A stretch of 64,000 bases of DNA, taken from NCBI RefSeq assembly GCF_029633825.1, contig NZ_CP090645.1:1-64000 (forward strand). The letters are read 5' to 3'. This DNA is from Burkholderia contaminans (GTDB taxonomy: Bacteria > Pseudomonadota > Gammaproteobacteria > Burkholderiales > Burkholderiaceae). Of the stretch, positions 54,250-61,879 are shown one piece after another. A program made the translations under genes and the position numbers. The notes under the pieces were generated by a model, which was given only the letters and a program-made list of their open reading frames with translations, did no database searches and was not told the origin of the DNA. How positions within the stretch are numbered: the first letter of the stretch is position 1; each line of letters opens with the position of its first letter.

Positions 54250-54277
54250 GTCGAGGGCGGCTATCGCCGCCCTCGAC
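54250..54277. repeat. Perfect 11-bp hairpin
   Basis: GTCGAGGGCGG-CTATCG-CCGCCCTCGAC. Very stable, no T-run. In the candidate origin region. Confidence 0.6.
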
Positions 54278-54676
54278 AAGGGCGCGTAAATCGCTCGCGA
54301 CCGACCAGTCGGCCGCGAGCTCAACGCGCGCGTGTGCGCGCCCGATTGCCCGCCATTGCCCTCGATCGCCACCGGCCCGCATGTCTACAGAGGAGGGGCA
54401 GCGCGAATCTCCTTCGCAACTAACTGTCAGCGACCAAACCGTCTCCGCGCAGTGTCGCCAGCGCGACCCACCCACCTGCTTCCTGAAACCGGCCACACGC
54501 CGACCACCTGGTCGGGATGCCGCACCGCCGACAAGCGTGCTATCAGCACGTCGGAGGTGCGCCTCTCGAAGCACCGCGACACGAGCCGAATGTCGCATCG
54601 ACGCAACGCCTGCCAGCGGCAGGCGCCCCGCCGATTTCGGCGCCGGATGTTGAGCGGGCGGAGCCCGCGGGGTTTC

Positions 54677-54696
54677 CAAAGGGGCCCGCCCCTTTG
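54677..54696. repeat. Perfect 8-bp hairpin
   Basis: CAAAGGGG-CCCG-CCCCTTTG. It ends 7 bp before the longer inverted repeat at 54704. No T-run follows. Confidence 0.5.
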
Positions 54697-54703
54697 GGCA
54701 CGC

Positions 54704-54745
54704 GATATGAAAACGGGAATGCGTTAGCATTTCCGTTTACATATC
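54704..54745. repeat. 42-bp interrupted palindrome
   Basis: GATATG and CATATC frame AAACGGGAATGC and GCATTTCCGTTT (one mismatch) around GTTA. The low GC of the outer parts contrasts with the flanks. Candidate for protein binding at oriT or oriV. Confidence 0.5.
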
Positions 54746-54997
54746 CATCGTGCCTCGGCCGACAGGCGGCCGGGCCGCGACCGTACACGACCTAACAAGC
54801 TCCTACGCAAATCCAACAGCTCAAGTCGTGGCCTCTCAGATTCCATACGGAATCCGTATCATTTCGGTCAGAACCCGGCACAAGAATCTGCCCTCCGCGT
54901 ATTGACGCCCGCCCCGGTGCGGCTCTACAGTCAGCCCGTCTCACGTCACAAATGCACTGATGGCACACCTCGCGCTCGCTCTCCACGGGTCTACGTC

Positions 54998-55603
54998 ATG
55001 ACCGACCTCGCACTTCTCGCTCACGATTCGCTGGCACTGGCACGCGGGGCCGAGCATCGCTCGAAGATGGCCCGCTTTCGCGAAATGTTCGAATACGTCT
55101 GTGCCGCGATCGACGCAGGCGTGCGGCATCTCGCCATTCGCGACCTGCTCGCAAAGCACGGCCTCGACCTGTCCGTCGCGACGCTCGACGTGATGATTTC
55201 CCGCGTCCGGCGCGAACGTAATCTGCCGCTACCGCGTGACGCGCGGCGAGCCGCTGCACGGCCCGTTGCCCCCCGCACGTCGCTTTCCGAACAGCAGGCC
55301 CCGGAGCCGGCATCGGCGGCCGACGACGCACCCGCTACCGCAGCGCAGCGGCCAGCTGGGCCGGTCCAATCCATCAAGGCATTGGTCGCGGCCGTAGTAC
55401 GGCCGAAGGTCGCGCTTCCCGACGACTGGCTGACGAGCGAGACGCTTACTCACGAACAGCGGCGCTCTCTGACGCCGGAGCAACGCGCGGCGCGACAGCA
55501 GGCACGAAAGGAACTGTATTTCCCGAATCCGCTGCGCGACCCATCTCCTAAGCCTGCGTCGGCCGCTGTTGACCCCGACAATCCGGAGCGACCGCCGGCG
55601 TGA
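54998..55603 (+). CDS. Unknown plasmid protein with HTH-like N-terminus
   Basis: 201 residues. N-terminal helices (SKMARFREMFEYVCAAIDAG, VRHLAIRDLLAKHGLDLSVA, TLDVMISRVRRERNLPLP) look like a DNA-binding module seen in small plasmid mobilisation or regulatory proteins. The C-terminal half is Ala/Pro-rich with a conserved-looking end (DDWLTSETLTHEQRRSLTPE). ATG 54998; the ribosome site is weak. Confidence 0.6.
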   Translation: MTDLALLAHDSLALARGAEHRSKMARFREMFEYVCAAIDAGVRHLAIRDLLAKHGLDLSVATLDVMISRVRRERNLPLPRDARRAAARPVAPRTSLSEQQAPEPASAADDAPATAAQRPAGPVQSIKALVAAVVRPKVALPDDWLTSETLTHEQRRSLTPEQRAARQQARKELYFPNPLRDPSPKPASAAVDPDNPERPPA

Positions 55604-55621
55604 TGCCGGCGGCCTGCTGTG

Positions 55622-55804
55622 TTACCGGTCGGTCCGTGCCTGCGTACGGCCGGCGTCAAATGCAGCAATGAGCGCATCCTTTAGGCTCCACACGGCGACG
55701 TCGTAGAAGTCGAGCCGATCCCGATAACGGCGTTCGAGCGTTTCCACGAACAGGTATCGGCGCGCGATGCCCGCCAGCATCGCGTCGCGTTCAGGGTCGG
55801 GCAT
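55622..55804 (-). CDS. Small unknown protein, DUF6900-like
   Basis: 60 residues. LAGIARRYLFVETLERRYRD, LDFYDVAVWSLKDALIAAFD. The pattern resembles short DUF6900 proteins of mobile elements. ATG overlaps the stop of the upstream gene (ATGA). Similar in layout to that gene, so the two look like diverged tandem copies. Confidence 0.6.
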   Translation of the reverse strand: MPDPERDAMLAGIARRYLFVETLERRYRDRLDFYDVAVWSLKDALIAAFDAGRTQARTDR

Positions 55805-55986
55805 CACGCGTCCCCCACGGCCTTACCGGCCTCGTAGGCTTCGCGCAGTGCGTACAAGAGGTCGCCGAGCGCTACGTCGATGCGGGACGAGGCTTCGCCA
55901 TGCACAAGCGCCGCCGGCACAAGGCAGAAGATGTTCTCGGCGATCGCACTCAGCATTGCATTCTCAAGATAGGGTTTCAGGGTCAT
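55804..55986 (-). CDS. Small unknown protein, paralogue of the previous
   Basis: 60 residues. ENAMLSAIAENIFCLVPAAL and DLLYALREAYEAGKAVG parallel the neighbour's AML..IA start and ..AL..AF/YEAG end. Function unknown. Confidence 0.55.
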   Translation of the reverse strand: MTLKPYLENAMLSAIAENIFCLVPAALVHGEASSRIDVALGDLLYALREAYEAGKAVGDA

Positions 55987-56055
55987 TGTTCAGGTCTCCG
56001 CGAGGGGGGCCGCCAGCGGCACAGACACGCGCCGGCAGCGCCGTACTGTCGATAG

Positions 56056-56697
56056 TCAGGCGGCGATTGCGTCGAGCGCCGCCAGGCGCGCGACGGCCGA
56101 TGCGTGATAGGTAGCGTCCAGCTCGATGCCGACATACCGCCGGCGCAGTTGCTTCGCGGCCGCGCACGTCGTGCCGGACCCCGCGAACGGGTCCAGGACG
56201 AGATCGCCCGGCTTCGTGAAGGCTTCGATCAGTGTTCGCATGCTGCCGATCGGCTTTTCGGTCGGGTGCAGACGATTACCGGAATACTTCCACGGCAGTA
56301 CGTCCGGCACCGGCGACGCGGGCAGGGCCGGCGACCCCTTCGCGAGAACATAGGCGGATTCGTGCTGGTACTTTACGAACCGTTCGCGCGACGCGTACGG
56401 CTTTGCGAACACGATGTGTCCGACGATCCGGAATCCGACCGAGCGCCATGCGTCGAAAAATTCGTCTGTTTTCGTCCAGCCGTAGAAGCTGATACACAGC
56501 GCGTCTCGTTTCAGCACGCGGAACACTTCATCGAAGGCAGGTGCGAGCCATTCACCATGTACGTCGTTGGCGATCGAGCGACCGGAGCGGTCCTTGTAGT
56601 TGACGAGATAGGGCGGGTCGGTCAGTGCGAAGTCTGCAACGCCGTCCGGAAGGGTGGGGAGAATGTCAAGGCAATCGCCAAGGTAAAAGAAGTCCAT
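56056..56697 (-). CDS. Orphan adenine-type DNA methyltransferase
   Basis: 213 residues, GGAG 7 nt before ATG. Catalytic DPPY at 27-30 (ALTDPPYLVNY) and the AdoMet motif FAGSGTT at 171-177 come in beta-class order (IV before I). HPTEKP motif at 144. No restriction endonuclease beside it, so it may protect plasmid DNA in new hosts or regulate genes. Target sequence cannot be read from here. Confidence 0.88.
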   Translation of the reverse strand: MDFFYLGDCLDILPTLPDGVADFALTDPPYLVNYKDRSGRSIANDVHGEWLAPAFDEVFRVLKRDALCISFYGWTKTDEFFDAWRSVGFRIVGHIVFAKPYASRERFVKYQHESAYVLAKGSPALPASPVPDVLPWKYSGNRLHPTEKPIGSMRTLIEAFTKPGDLVLDPFAGSGTTCAAAKQLRRRYVGIELDATYHASAVARLAALDAIAA

Positions 56698-56873
56698 GAT
56701 GTGCTCCATCGAGGTTAGGACGATGGGCAGCACGGCAGCGCCAGCGGCTGCACAGTGTGTCTACCCGGCGCTGGCGAGCGCCGGAAGGGGGGCGGCGGTC
56801 AAGGGACCGTGGAATAAATGATGGGCCTCCCGGTCAGGGAGAGCCGGTCGTTTATGCCGCGAAAGCCCTTGAA

Positions 56874-56919
56874 GGTCGGTTGACGTGTGCGACACTCGTT
56901 GCGCACACGTCAACCGACC
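56874..56919. repeat. 46-bp inverted repeat with perfect 18-bp arms
   Basis: GGTCGGTTGACGTGTGCG (56874-56891) and its exact complement (56902-56919) surround a 10-base loop. Far above chance and without a T-run. Candidate site for a dimeric DNA-binding or strand-processing protein, or a stable RNA hairpin. Confidence 0.65.
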
Positions 56920-57058
56920 GGCCGTCGACACACTTCCGGCGATCGTTGGCGACGGGTAGACACACCCCCGTTAGCACGCTGACGGTCTTCCTTGAGCTGG
57001 CGATTGCAAGAACGACAAGGCGACCGTGGAGAGGGTGGTAAGTCGCCTTTGGACGTGA

Positions 57059-57083
57059 GAAAGCACCGCGCAGCGGTGCTTTC
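57059..57083. repeat. Perfect 11-bp hairpin
   Basis: GAAAGCACCGC-GCA-GCGGTGCTTTC. The loop is only 3 nt. Could act as a transcription stop in either direction. Confidence 0.5.
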
Positions 57084-57177
57084 GATCTGGAGTGGCGGGC
57101 GCTCCACTGGATTGCCCGATTGCGCGCGCGAATGTCATTGCCGCGTGCGGCAGCTGAGCCGACCGTGGCTCCATGCA

Positions 57178-57203
57178 AAAGGCCCCGCCGAAGCGGGGCC
57201 TTT
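57178..57203 (-). terminator. Intrinsic terminator of the DUF932 gene
   Basis: AAAGGCCCCGC-CGAA-GCGGGGCCTTT. Read leftward, it lies 23 bp after the DUF932 stop and ends in TTTT. Confidence 0.8.
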
Positions 57204-57225
57204 GGGAGCGTTGCAGGCTCGGCGG

Positions 57226-58071
57226 TTAGCCTTGCTTGAGCTTGCGCATACCTTCACCCAGCACCCACAGCGCGCGGTTGAGCTTTACGTTTTGGTCGAT
57301 CCCGGCTACTTCGCGCGTTGTCATCGTGCGACCAGTGGCCGACCGGCCACGCAACCCGCCGCGAATCATGTTTTCCTGAATCCGGTTGAACGTCGTCCAC
57401 AGGTCGTCGTTTCGATCCTCCGTGCGACGTGCCCGCAACAGTTGATCCGGCGTGATCGGCGCGGGCACGTCGGCGTTCGGTTCGTACTTCAGGGACAGCG
57501 CGGTTTCGGCGAGTAGCGCTTGCTCCTCGCGCTGCAGCGTGACAGCCTGCATGCCTTCCTTCTGCTCACGGATCAGGTTGAAGCCGTCCAGAACGTCGAA
57601 CGCGCCTTGAATCACGTTGTCCACGATGTTGCCCTTGTGGGGCACACGGATATCCGACAGCGTGTCGCCGCACACCATGCCGTTTTTGCAGACGAAGCGG
57701 AACATCCCGGCGATCATCTGGTAGCTGCTCGAGCCGTCATGGCTGTTCAACATGATGATCTCGTCGGCTTCCGCACCGTTGATCTGCGTCGCATGGCGCA
57801 GACGAATCATGTGCTTCGTGTGCTCGCGCTTGCTGTCGTCGCGCACACGCGTCTGGCAAACAAAGAACGGCTCGAAACCCTCCTTGCGCAGGCCGTCGAG
57901 CACCTTGATAGTCGGGATGTACGTGTAGCGATTCGAGCGGCTTTCGTGCGCCTCGGTCGCGAGGATCGACGGGGCGACGCGCGCGATCTGATCATTCGAC
58001 AGCGGCGTGTCTGCGCGCAGCGACGGGGAGTGGGCGGCGAACGTGCGCGAAAGGCGGGTAATTTGAGTCAC
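57226..58071 (-). CDS. DUF932 protein
   Basis: 281 residues; GTG start in the conserved leader context CCGGAG...CCGTG. Typical DUF932 features: RYTYIPTIKVLDGLRKEGFE, PFFVCQTRVRD, TKHMIRLRHA, DEIIMLNSHDGSSSYQMIAG, FRFVCKNGMVCGD. Found widely on plasmids and phages and proposed to aid establishment; activity unknown. Own promoter/leader (58072-58144) and terminator (57178-57203). Confidence 0.85.
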   Translation of the reverse strand: MTQITRLSRTFAAHSPSLRADTPLSNDQIARVAPSILATEAHESRSNRYTYIPTIKVLDGLRKEGFEPFFVCQTRVRDDSKREHTKHMIRLRHATQINGAEADEIIMLNSHDGSSSYQMIAGMFRFVCKNGMVCGDTLSDIRVPHKGNIVDNVIQGAFDVLDGFNLIREQKEGMQAVTLQREEQALLAETALSLKYEPNADVPAPITPDQLLRARRTEDRNDDLWTTFNRIQENMIRGGLRGRSATGRTMTTREVAGIDQNVKLNRALWVLGEGMRKLKQG

Positions 58072-58150
58072 GGCTTTTTCTCCGGATAAGGACCGCTGCG
58101 ATATGCTGCGGCCATATCGATATAATAGGTCTTTAAGACCTATTAAGCAA
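58072..58150 (-). promoter_or_regulatory. Conserved leader cassette, copy A (DUF932)
   Basis: Read leftward: AGGTCTT-A-AAGACCT palindrome (58127-58141, extended to 58124-58144), then TATATCGATATGGCCGCAGC, a second CGCAGC, GGTCCTTATCCGGAGA and the GTG. About 70 bp is nearly identical to the leader of the anti-restriction gene (60361-60430). The palindrome is a likely operator and the CCGGAG a ribosome site. Confidence 0.75.
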
Positions 58151-58218
58151 GTGACATTTTTGTTTCAATGAGGAAGTCGCCCGATGTCTAATCGACAATG
58201 GGCGAGGGCGTATGAGTC

Positions 58219-58242
58219 AAAAGAGACGCCCCGTCAGGGCGC
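58219..58242 (-). terminator. Probable terminator of the ParB-like gene
   Basis: CGCCC and GGGCG arms around a 5-base loop. Read leftward the stem is followed by GTCTCTTTTG. It lies 26 bp after the ParB-like stop. Confidence 0.5.
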
Positions 58243-58267
58243 CACTGTTGCTTATCGGATCATGGCG

Positions 58268-60253
58268 TCAATGCGGAATGTCAGGATCAACCTCCGGGTC
58301 GGCTTCGTCTGCGTCCGGTTCATCGTCCTCCCATACCGTGTCCGTCTGCCGGTTCGCCAGCACCTCTGGCAACCAGCCACTTTCTGCAAGCCGCAGTTCG
58401 GCGGCCGCCGCCGCTTCGCCCTTCTTCATACCCACGAGCTGCGCCGCCGCGTCGGCCGATACCGCCTGTGTTACCACGTCGATGATGCGCTGCTTCGAAA
58501 CGTGGTTCAGGTAACTCGCGCGGGTGGGCTTCCAGTACGCGGCCATGTCGAGGCCAAGGGTGTCGGCCAACGTGTTGACATCGTGCGGCCGGTCCCATCG
58601 ACTCAGGCCGTTGACGGTCGAAGCCACACAGAAAGCGAACAGATTGGCAAGCATGTCCTCGGAGCACGACAGAAGCCACGGCAACAGATCGCGAACCTTG
58701 CAAGGCAGCACCGCGCGCCACTTCTGCCGCTCCCCGTCGATGAACAGCCACGCCGGACTGTCGGCCATGTCGTCGGCCGCGCGCAACAGGCGTTCATGGG
58801 TCGGCGTGAACTGCGCATCCAGTGCATCCATCGCGCCTGCCTCGTAATGCTCGGCGAACACGCGCGGCACCATCGCGAACATCTGATAGGCGAGGGCGAC
58901 GGTCGGCCGCTTCATCAGTTCCACCTGGACGGCAGCGGTACGATGCGCCGTCAGACGTTCGCACAGCGTTTCACCATGCAGCGGTTTTGCCTTCTCAGGC
59001 GTGATTTGCTCGGTCCCGACGACACCCGACTCCTTTACTGCGGCCTTCTCGCTTGGCTTGACGAGTCCTCGCTCGATCTGCAGGGTGCCGGAATAGTCGA
59101 TCCAGATGTAAGCGCCCGCGCGTGCTTTCTGCTCGTCCGTCCAAGCGTTGCGTCGCTCGGCAAGTTCGGCTAAAGCCGCTTCCGCCTCTTGCGCGACCTC
59201 TTCCAGTGCTTCGCCTTTCGCGTCGTCGTCCTCCGCTGCATCCGAGTCTTGGTGCGCAAAAAACGCTTGGCGAGCGTCATCACGGGCCTTCTCAAGCTTC
59301 CGAAACTCGGCCTTTTCCTTGCGGGTAAAGTCCCGCGTCTCCGGGCGCAACCGGCCATATCGTGCGAGTAGCGTCGAATCACGTTGGACAGCCGTTTCCA
59401 CCCACGACCAGCCTTCCGCGCCGGTGTCCACGGCTACCGCCGTCAGCCTTTCTACTGCCAGTCGGCTGAGCAATTCCAGATCGTTGATGTATCCGCTATT
59501 CTTCGCATCGCTGAACAAATCCCGGCGCACGTATCCGCCTGCCGCCTCGTAAGCGTCCAGCCCGACAAAAGCAACAAGCGGGTTGTCGCGCGCGCATGTC
59601 TCCTCTTGCGTGATCACACTTCGGATTGCGTTGGGCCGCTTCTGCCAATCCTGTTTAGCGTCGAACCAAATCCGCTCTTGCTGTTCGTGACTGTCACTCA
59701 ATGCGAGCGCGCACACCTGCTCGTACGACATCCCGTCATCGCGAAACACGTCGATCAGCTTTGGCGAGACACTCGCCAGCTTTAACGCTCGGCGCACGTC
59801 CCGCTCTGCCACGTTGAGACGGCCGGCGATGTCGGCGATGGAGCGCCCCTCTGCGGCCATTCGGCCGAACGCCACGCATTGGTCGGCAATATGCATGCCT
59901 TCACGCTCCGCGTTTTCGATCAGGGAGATCGCCAATGCTTCCCCTTCCGACACGATGCGAATCGGAATCAGGTCGCTGTCGCGTGCGCGTCCCTCACTTT
60001 TGAGCAGGTCCATCGCGGCGAGCCTGCGCTGTCCCGCGCACACGCCATGCTGGCCGGGTTCGCCATCGATCACGTGAGCGACAAGGTTTTGCAGCAGGCC
60101 CGAAACGGCGATGTCCTCCGCCATCTCGCGGATACGAGTGGGCGGCTTCTTACGTGCGTTGTGCGGCGACACGCGCAAGGTGCCGAGGGGTACGTACTGG
60201 AGCGGGGCAAGGCCGTCGATGGCAGGGGTCGCATTCGTTGCAATTTCAGACAC
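58268..60253 (-). CDS. Long ParB/Spo0J-like plasmid protein
   Basis: 661 residues; GTG 60253 chosen for its match to the leader of the two sister genes. ParB N-terminal domain: VPLGTLRVSPHNARKKPPTR, GLLQNLVAHV, GVCAGQRRLAAMDLL, LIENAEREGMHIADQC; HTH RSIADIAGRLNVAERDVRRA. Then a charged coiled coil (~330-400) and a long C-terminal domain (~450-630). No ParA partner is adjacent. Plasmids often carry such long ParB-like proteins with DUF932 and anti-restriction genes; partition is not the likely role. Confidence 0.8.
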   Translation of the reverse strand: MSEIATNATPAIDGLAPLQYVPLGTLRVSPHNARKKPPTRIREMAEDIAVSGLLQNLVAHVIDGEPGQHGVCAGQRRLAAMDLLKSEGRARDSDLIPIRIVSEGEALAISLIENAEREGMHIADQCVAFGRMAAEGRSIADIAGRLNVAERDVRRALKLASVSPKLIDVFRDDGMSYEQVCALALSDSHEQQERIWFDAKQDWQKRPNAIRSVITQEETCARDNPLVAFVGLDAYEAAGGYVRRDLFSDAKNSGYINDLELLSRLAVERLTAVAVDTGAEGWSWVETAVQRDSTLLARYGRLRPETRDFTRKEKAEFRKLEKARDDARQAFFAHQDSDAAEDDDAKGEALEEVAQEAEAALAELAERRNAWTDEQKARAGAYIWIDYSGTLQIERGLVKPSEKAAVKESGVVGTEQITPEKAKPLHGETLCERLTAHRTAAVQVELMKRPTVALAYQMFAMVPRVFAEHYEAGAMDALDAQFTPTHERLLRAADDMADSPAWLFIDGERQKWRAVLPCKVRDLLPWLLSCSEDMLANLFAFCVASTVNGLSRWDRPHDVNTLADTLGLDMAAYWKPTRASYLNHVSKQRIIDVVTQAVSADAAAQLVGMKKGEAAAAAELRLAESGWLPEVLANRQTDTVWEDDEPDADEADPEVDPDIPH

Positions 60254-60330
60254 GGGTTTTCTCCGGTTACGGACCTCAGCACCACGCCGAGGCCACAACC
60301 ATATAATAAGGTCTTAAAGACCTAACAGCA
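60254..60330 (-). promoter_or_regulatory. Conserved leader cassette, copy B (ParB-like gene)
   Basis: Read leftward: AGGTCTT-T-AAGACCT (60309-60323), TATTATATGG, a diverged GC-rich middle, GGTCCGTAACCGGAGAAAAC and CCGTG. Same architecture as copies A and C, but the middle is less similar. Confidence 0.7.
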
Positions 60331-60356
60331 ACGAATTATTCAAATAAATTCATTGC

Positions 60357-60430
60357 CTATTAGGTCTTTATGTCCTAATATATCGATATGGCCGCAGCAC
60401 ATCGCAGCGGTCCTTAACCGGAGTAAAACC
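60357..60430 (+). promoter_or_regulatory. Conserved leader cassette, copy C (anti-restriction gene)
   Basis: AGGTCTT-T-ATGTCCT (60362-60376, two mismatches in the right arm), TATATCGATATGGCCGCAGC, a second CGCAGC, GGTCCTTAACCGGAGT, then CCGTG. Divergent from copy B with the two palindromes about 50 bp apart. Confidence 0.75.
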
Positions 60431-60844
60431 GTGGAAGAAAACGTCATTGAAATTCGTTCGGAGCTGGTCGTCGAGGAACAGCGTATGCACTTTTTGCCGC
60501 ATTACTTCGGCGCGCGATACCTGCATGGCGAAGCGTTTGTGTACGATTGGGCGCGCCGTCTCTGCTCGACGTACAACGGCGGCATGTGGCATTTTTTCCG
60601 CCTCTCGAACGGCGCGTTCTATCTCGCCCCGGAGATCGCAGCGCCGGTGTCGGTACGCTGGAACCTGAACAGCTACGAGGGATCGATGGGTGCCGAGGCG
60701 TTCGGCATCGTCGTTACGTTGTACGCGCTGTGCCACATGGCCGAGACCTTCGGCGACGAGCGGTTCATCGATCACTACCATGCACTGCGAGCGTTCGCGG
60801 TTCAACATCCGGAACAGCGGGAGATCTTCCGGGCAATTGACTAA
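60431..60844 (+). CDS. ArdB/KlcA-family anti-restriction protein
   Basis: 137 residues. QRMHFLPHYFGARYLHGEAF, VYDWARRLCSTYNGGMWHFF, LSNGAFYLAP, MGAEAFGIVVTLYALCHMAE are the conserved blocks of ArdB/KlcA, which block type I restriction of incoming plasmid DNA. GTG start in the shared leader context. Divergent from the ParB-like gene. Confidence 0.88.
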   Translation: MEENVIEIRSELVVEEQRMHFLPHYFGARYLHGEAFVYDWARRLCSTYNGGMWHFFRLSNGAFYLAPEIAAPVSVRWNLNSYEGSMGAEAFGIVVTLYALCHMAETFGDERFIDHYHALRAFAVQHPEQREIFRAID

Positions 60845-61066
60845 TTGATACGGGGCGCTCGGTCATGCGACCGGGCGTCCATGCGGCGCGACGAAGAAGC
60901 GGACGATCCCCCCTTCTTGTAAGCTCGGGGGCGACGTCGCGAAGACGTTGCGCGCGCGCCTGCGCGCCCGAATCGAGGGCCACGGGGACCCACGCCATGC
61001 GTGGGGAGAGGCCCGGCCCGGAGCGAAGCGCAGGGACGATTCGGTGGGGCCTGCGCAGACCACTAC

Positions 61067-61150
61067 GGGGTCGTCAAGCTTGGTCCGCGATCGCGAAGTG
61101 ATCGCGGGGCAAGCGTGTTTCCTCCGCGGCACAAGCCGCGGGGGCTGGAT
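61067..61150 (+). repeat. Structured element, copy 1 (possible ncRNA)
   Basis: GGGGTCGTCAA, then stem 1 (61078-61114; outer GCTTG/CAAGC, inner CCGCGATC/GATCGCGG), GTGTT, then stem 2 (CCTCCGCGGC-ACAA-GCCGCGGGGG). It aligns without gaps to copy 2, with paired substitutions that keep both stems. Confidence 0.65.
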
Positions 61151-61191
61151 CGGAAGGTCTCGTTGTGCAGGGCGCCGGTATGGACCCGACT

Positions 61192-61275
61192 GGGGTCGTC
61201 AAGTACGATCCGTGATCGCGACGCGATCTCGGATCGTACGTGTTCCCCCCGCGGCGTAAGCCGTGGGGGCTAAAT
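61192..61275 (+). repeat. Structured element, copy 2 (possible ncRNA)
   Basis: GGGGTCGTCAA, then stem 1 (61203-61239; outer GTACGATCCG/CGGATCGTAC, inner GATCG/CGATC), GTGTT, then stem 2 (CCCCCGCGGC-GTAA-GCCGTGGGGG). It starts 125 bp after copy 1. Strand is assigned from the direction of the following gene; not proven. Confidence 0.65.
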
Positions 61276-61322
61276 TGAACAGTCCCAGCCCCGCCGCTGG
61301 GAGTTCAAAAAAGGAGAGGGGT

Positions 61323-61847
61323 GTGAACAAGGAATACATCGCGAAGGGGATCGAGGTTACGGGCGCCGCGCTTGGGTTGGTCGTCGCGTATCAAGCCGTT
61401 CGCTTCTGCCAAGGCGCGATTGGCGTGCCGATCGTCGACCAGGCCATCCAGTACATCGGCCGGCCCTTCGCTACCGCCTTCGAGCATCAACTGGGCGTCC
61501 GTCTGGTGTATTCGGACACCGGCTCGCAAGATCTCAGCGTAGCGGTACCGGCATGGATCCAAAGAGGGGCCTACTACGTGGTCGGAATTGCGACGTGGCT
61601 CCAGCTTTGCCTCCTTGTACAGTCGTCCGCTCGAGCCGCTGCACGCATCTATCAAGTCGGTTTCGATCAATATTGCGACGAAGTGCGAGCGGCGAGGGCG
61701 GCAGCGGAGCGCCAGGAGCGAATCCTGGCGGAGCGTGAGCGTCGACGCGAACTCCGGCGCAAGCAACAGGAGGCGCTGCAGCCCCGATCTGGCTTCAGCC
61801 TCGGCACCCTGGTTGCCGGCATCATCATCGGCTCGTTCTTTTTTTGA
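61323..61847 (+). CDS. Unknown membrane protein
   Basis: 174 residues; GTG with AAGGAG 6 nt upstream. Membrane segments at ~8-30 (VTGAALGLVVAYQAVRF), ~80-102 (YYVVGIATWLQLCLLVQ) and the extreme C-terminus (GTLVAGIIIGSFFF). A charged coiled coil between (AARAAAERQERILAERERRR). No family recognised. Confidence 0.6.
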   Translation: MNKEYIAKGIEVTGAALGLVVAYQAVRFCQGAIGVPIVDQAIQYIGRPFATAFEHQLGVRLVYSDTGSQDLSVAVPAWIQRGAYYVVGIATWLQLCLLVQSSARAAARIYQVGFDQYCDEVRAARAAAERQERILAERERRRELRRKQQEALQPRSGFSLGTLVAGIIIGSFFF

Positions 61848-61879
61848 CTCGAACACTACACCCGTCCACGGAGGGCAAA

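Larger units (their letters stand above)
53910..54997. other. Gene-free, hairpin-rich region: candidate origin of replication
   Basis: Nearly 1.1 kb without a credible gene. An AT-rich patch (about 54066-54120) starts with TGTGTATAA, one mismatch from the complement of a DnaA box, and contains GGCATTTAAATGTCGG. Hairpins follow: 54250-54277, 54677-54696 and 54704-54745, plus ATACGG-AAT-CCGTAT at 54845-54859. Together with the adjacent initiator-like gene this suggests oriV; the hairpins may also include oriT or transcription stops. Confidence 0.5.
56698..57225. other. Inverted-repeat-rich regulatory region
   Basis: About 530 bp with no credible gene. Inverted repeats seen: 56765-56784 (CCGGCGCT arms), 56874-56919 (18-bp arms), 57017-57049 (AAGGCGAC arms), 57059-57083 (11-bp arms) and the terminator 57178-57203. 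The first part must hold the leftward methyltransferase promoter. Confidence 0.6.
60845..61322. other. Highly structured non-coding region
   Basis: About 480 bp of GC-rich, palindrome-dense DNA. It contains two copies of an ~84-nt structured element (61067-61150, 61192-61275), a CCACGC-CAT-GCGTGG hairpin near 60992, CGAATCG/CGATTCG arms farther apart, and a weak third resemblance near 60915-60940 (CCCCC...GTAAGCTCGGGGG). The last 50 bp carry TCCCAGC...GCTGGGA and the ribosome site of the next gene. Confidence 0.6.

Noticed and set aside
58268-60253. ParB-like gene as the plasmid partition protein
   Set aside because: No ParA gene or centromere-like repeats beside it; its length, DUF932 neighbour and shared leader point to an establishment role.
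61067-61275. Repeats as a CRISPR array
   Set aside because: Only two long structured units that include the changing parts; no short constant repeat with spacers and no cas genes.
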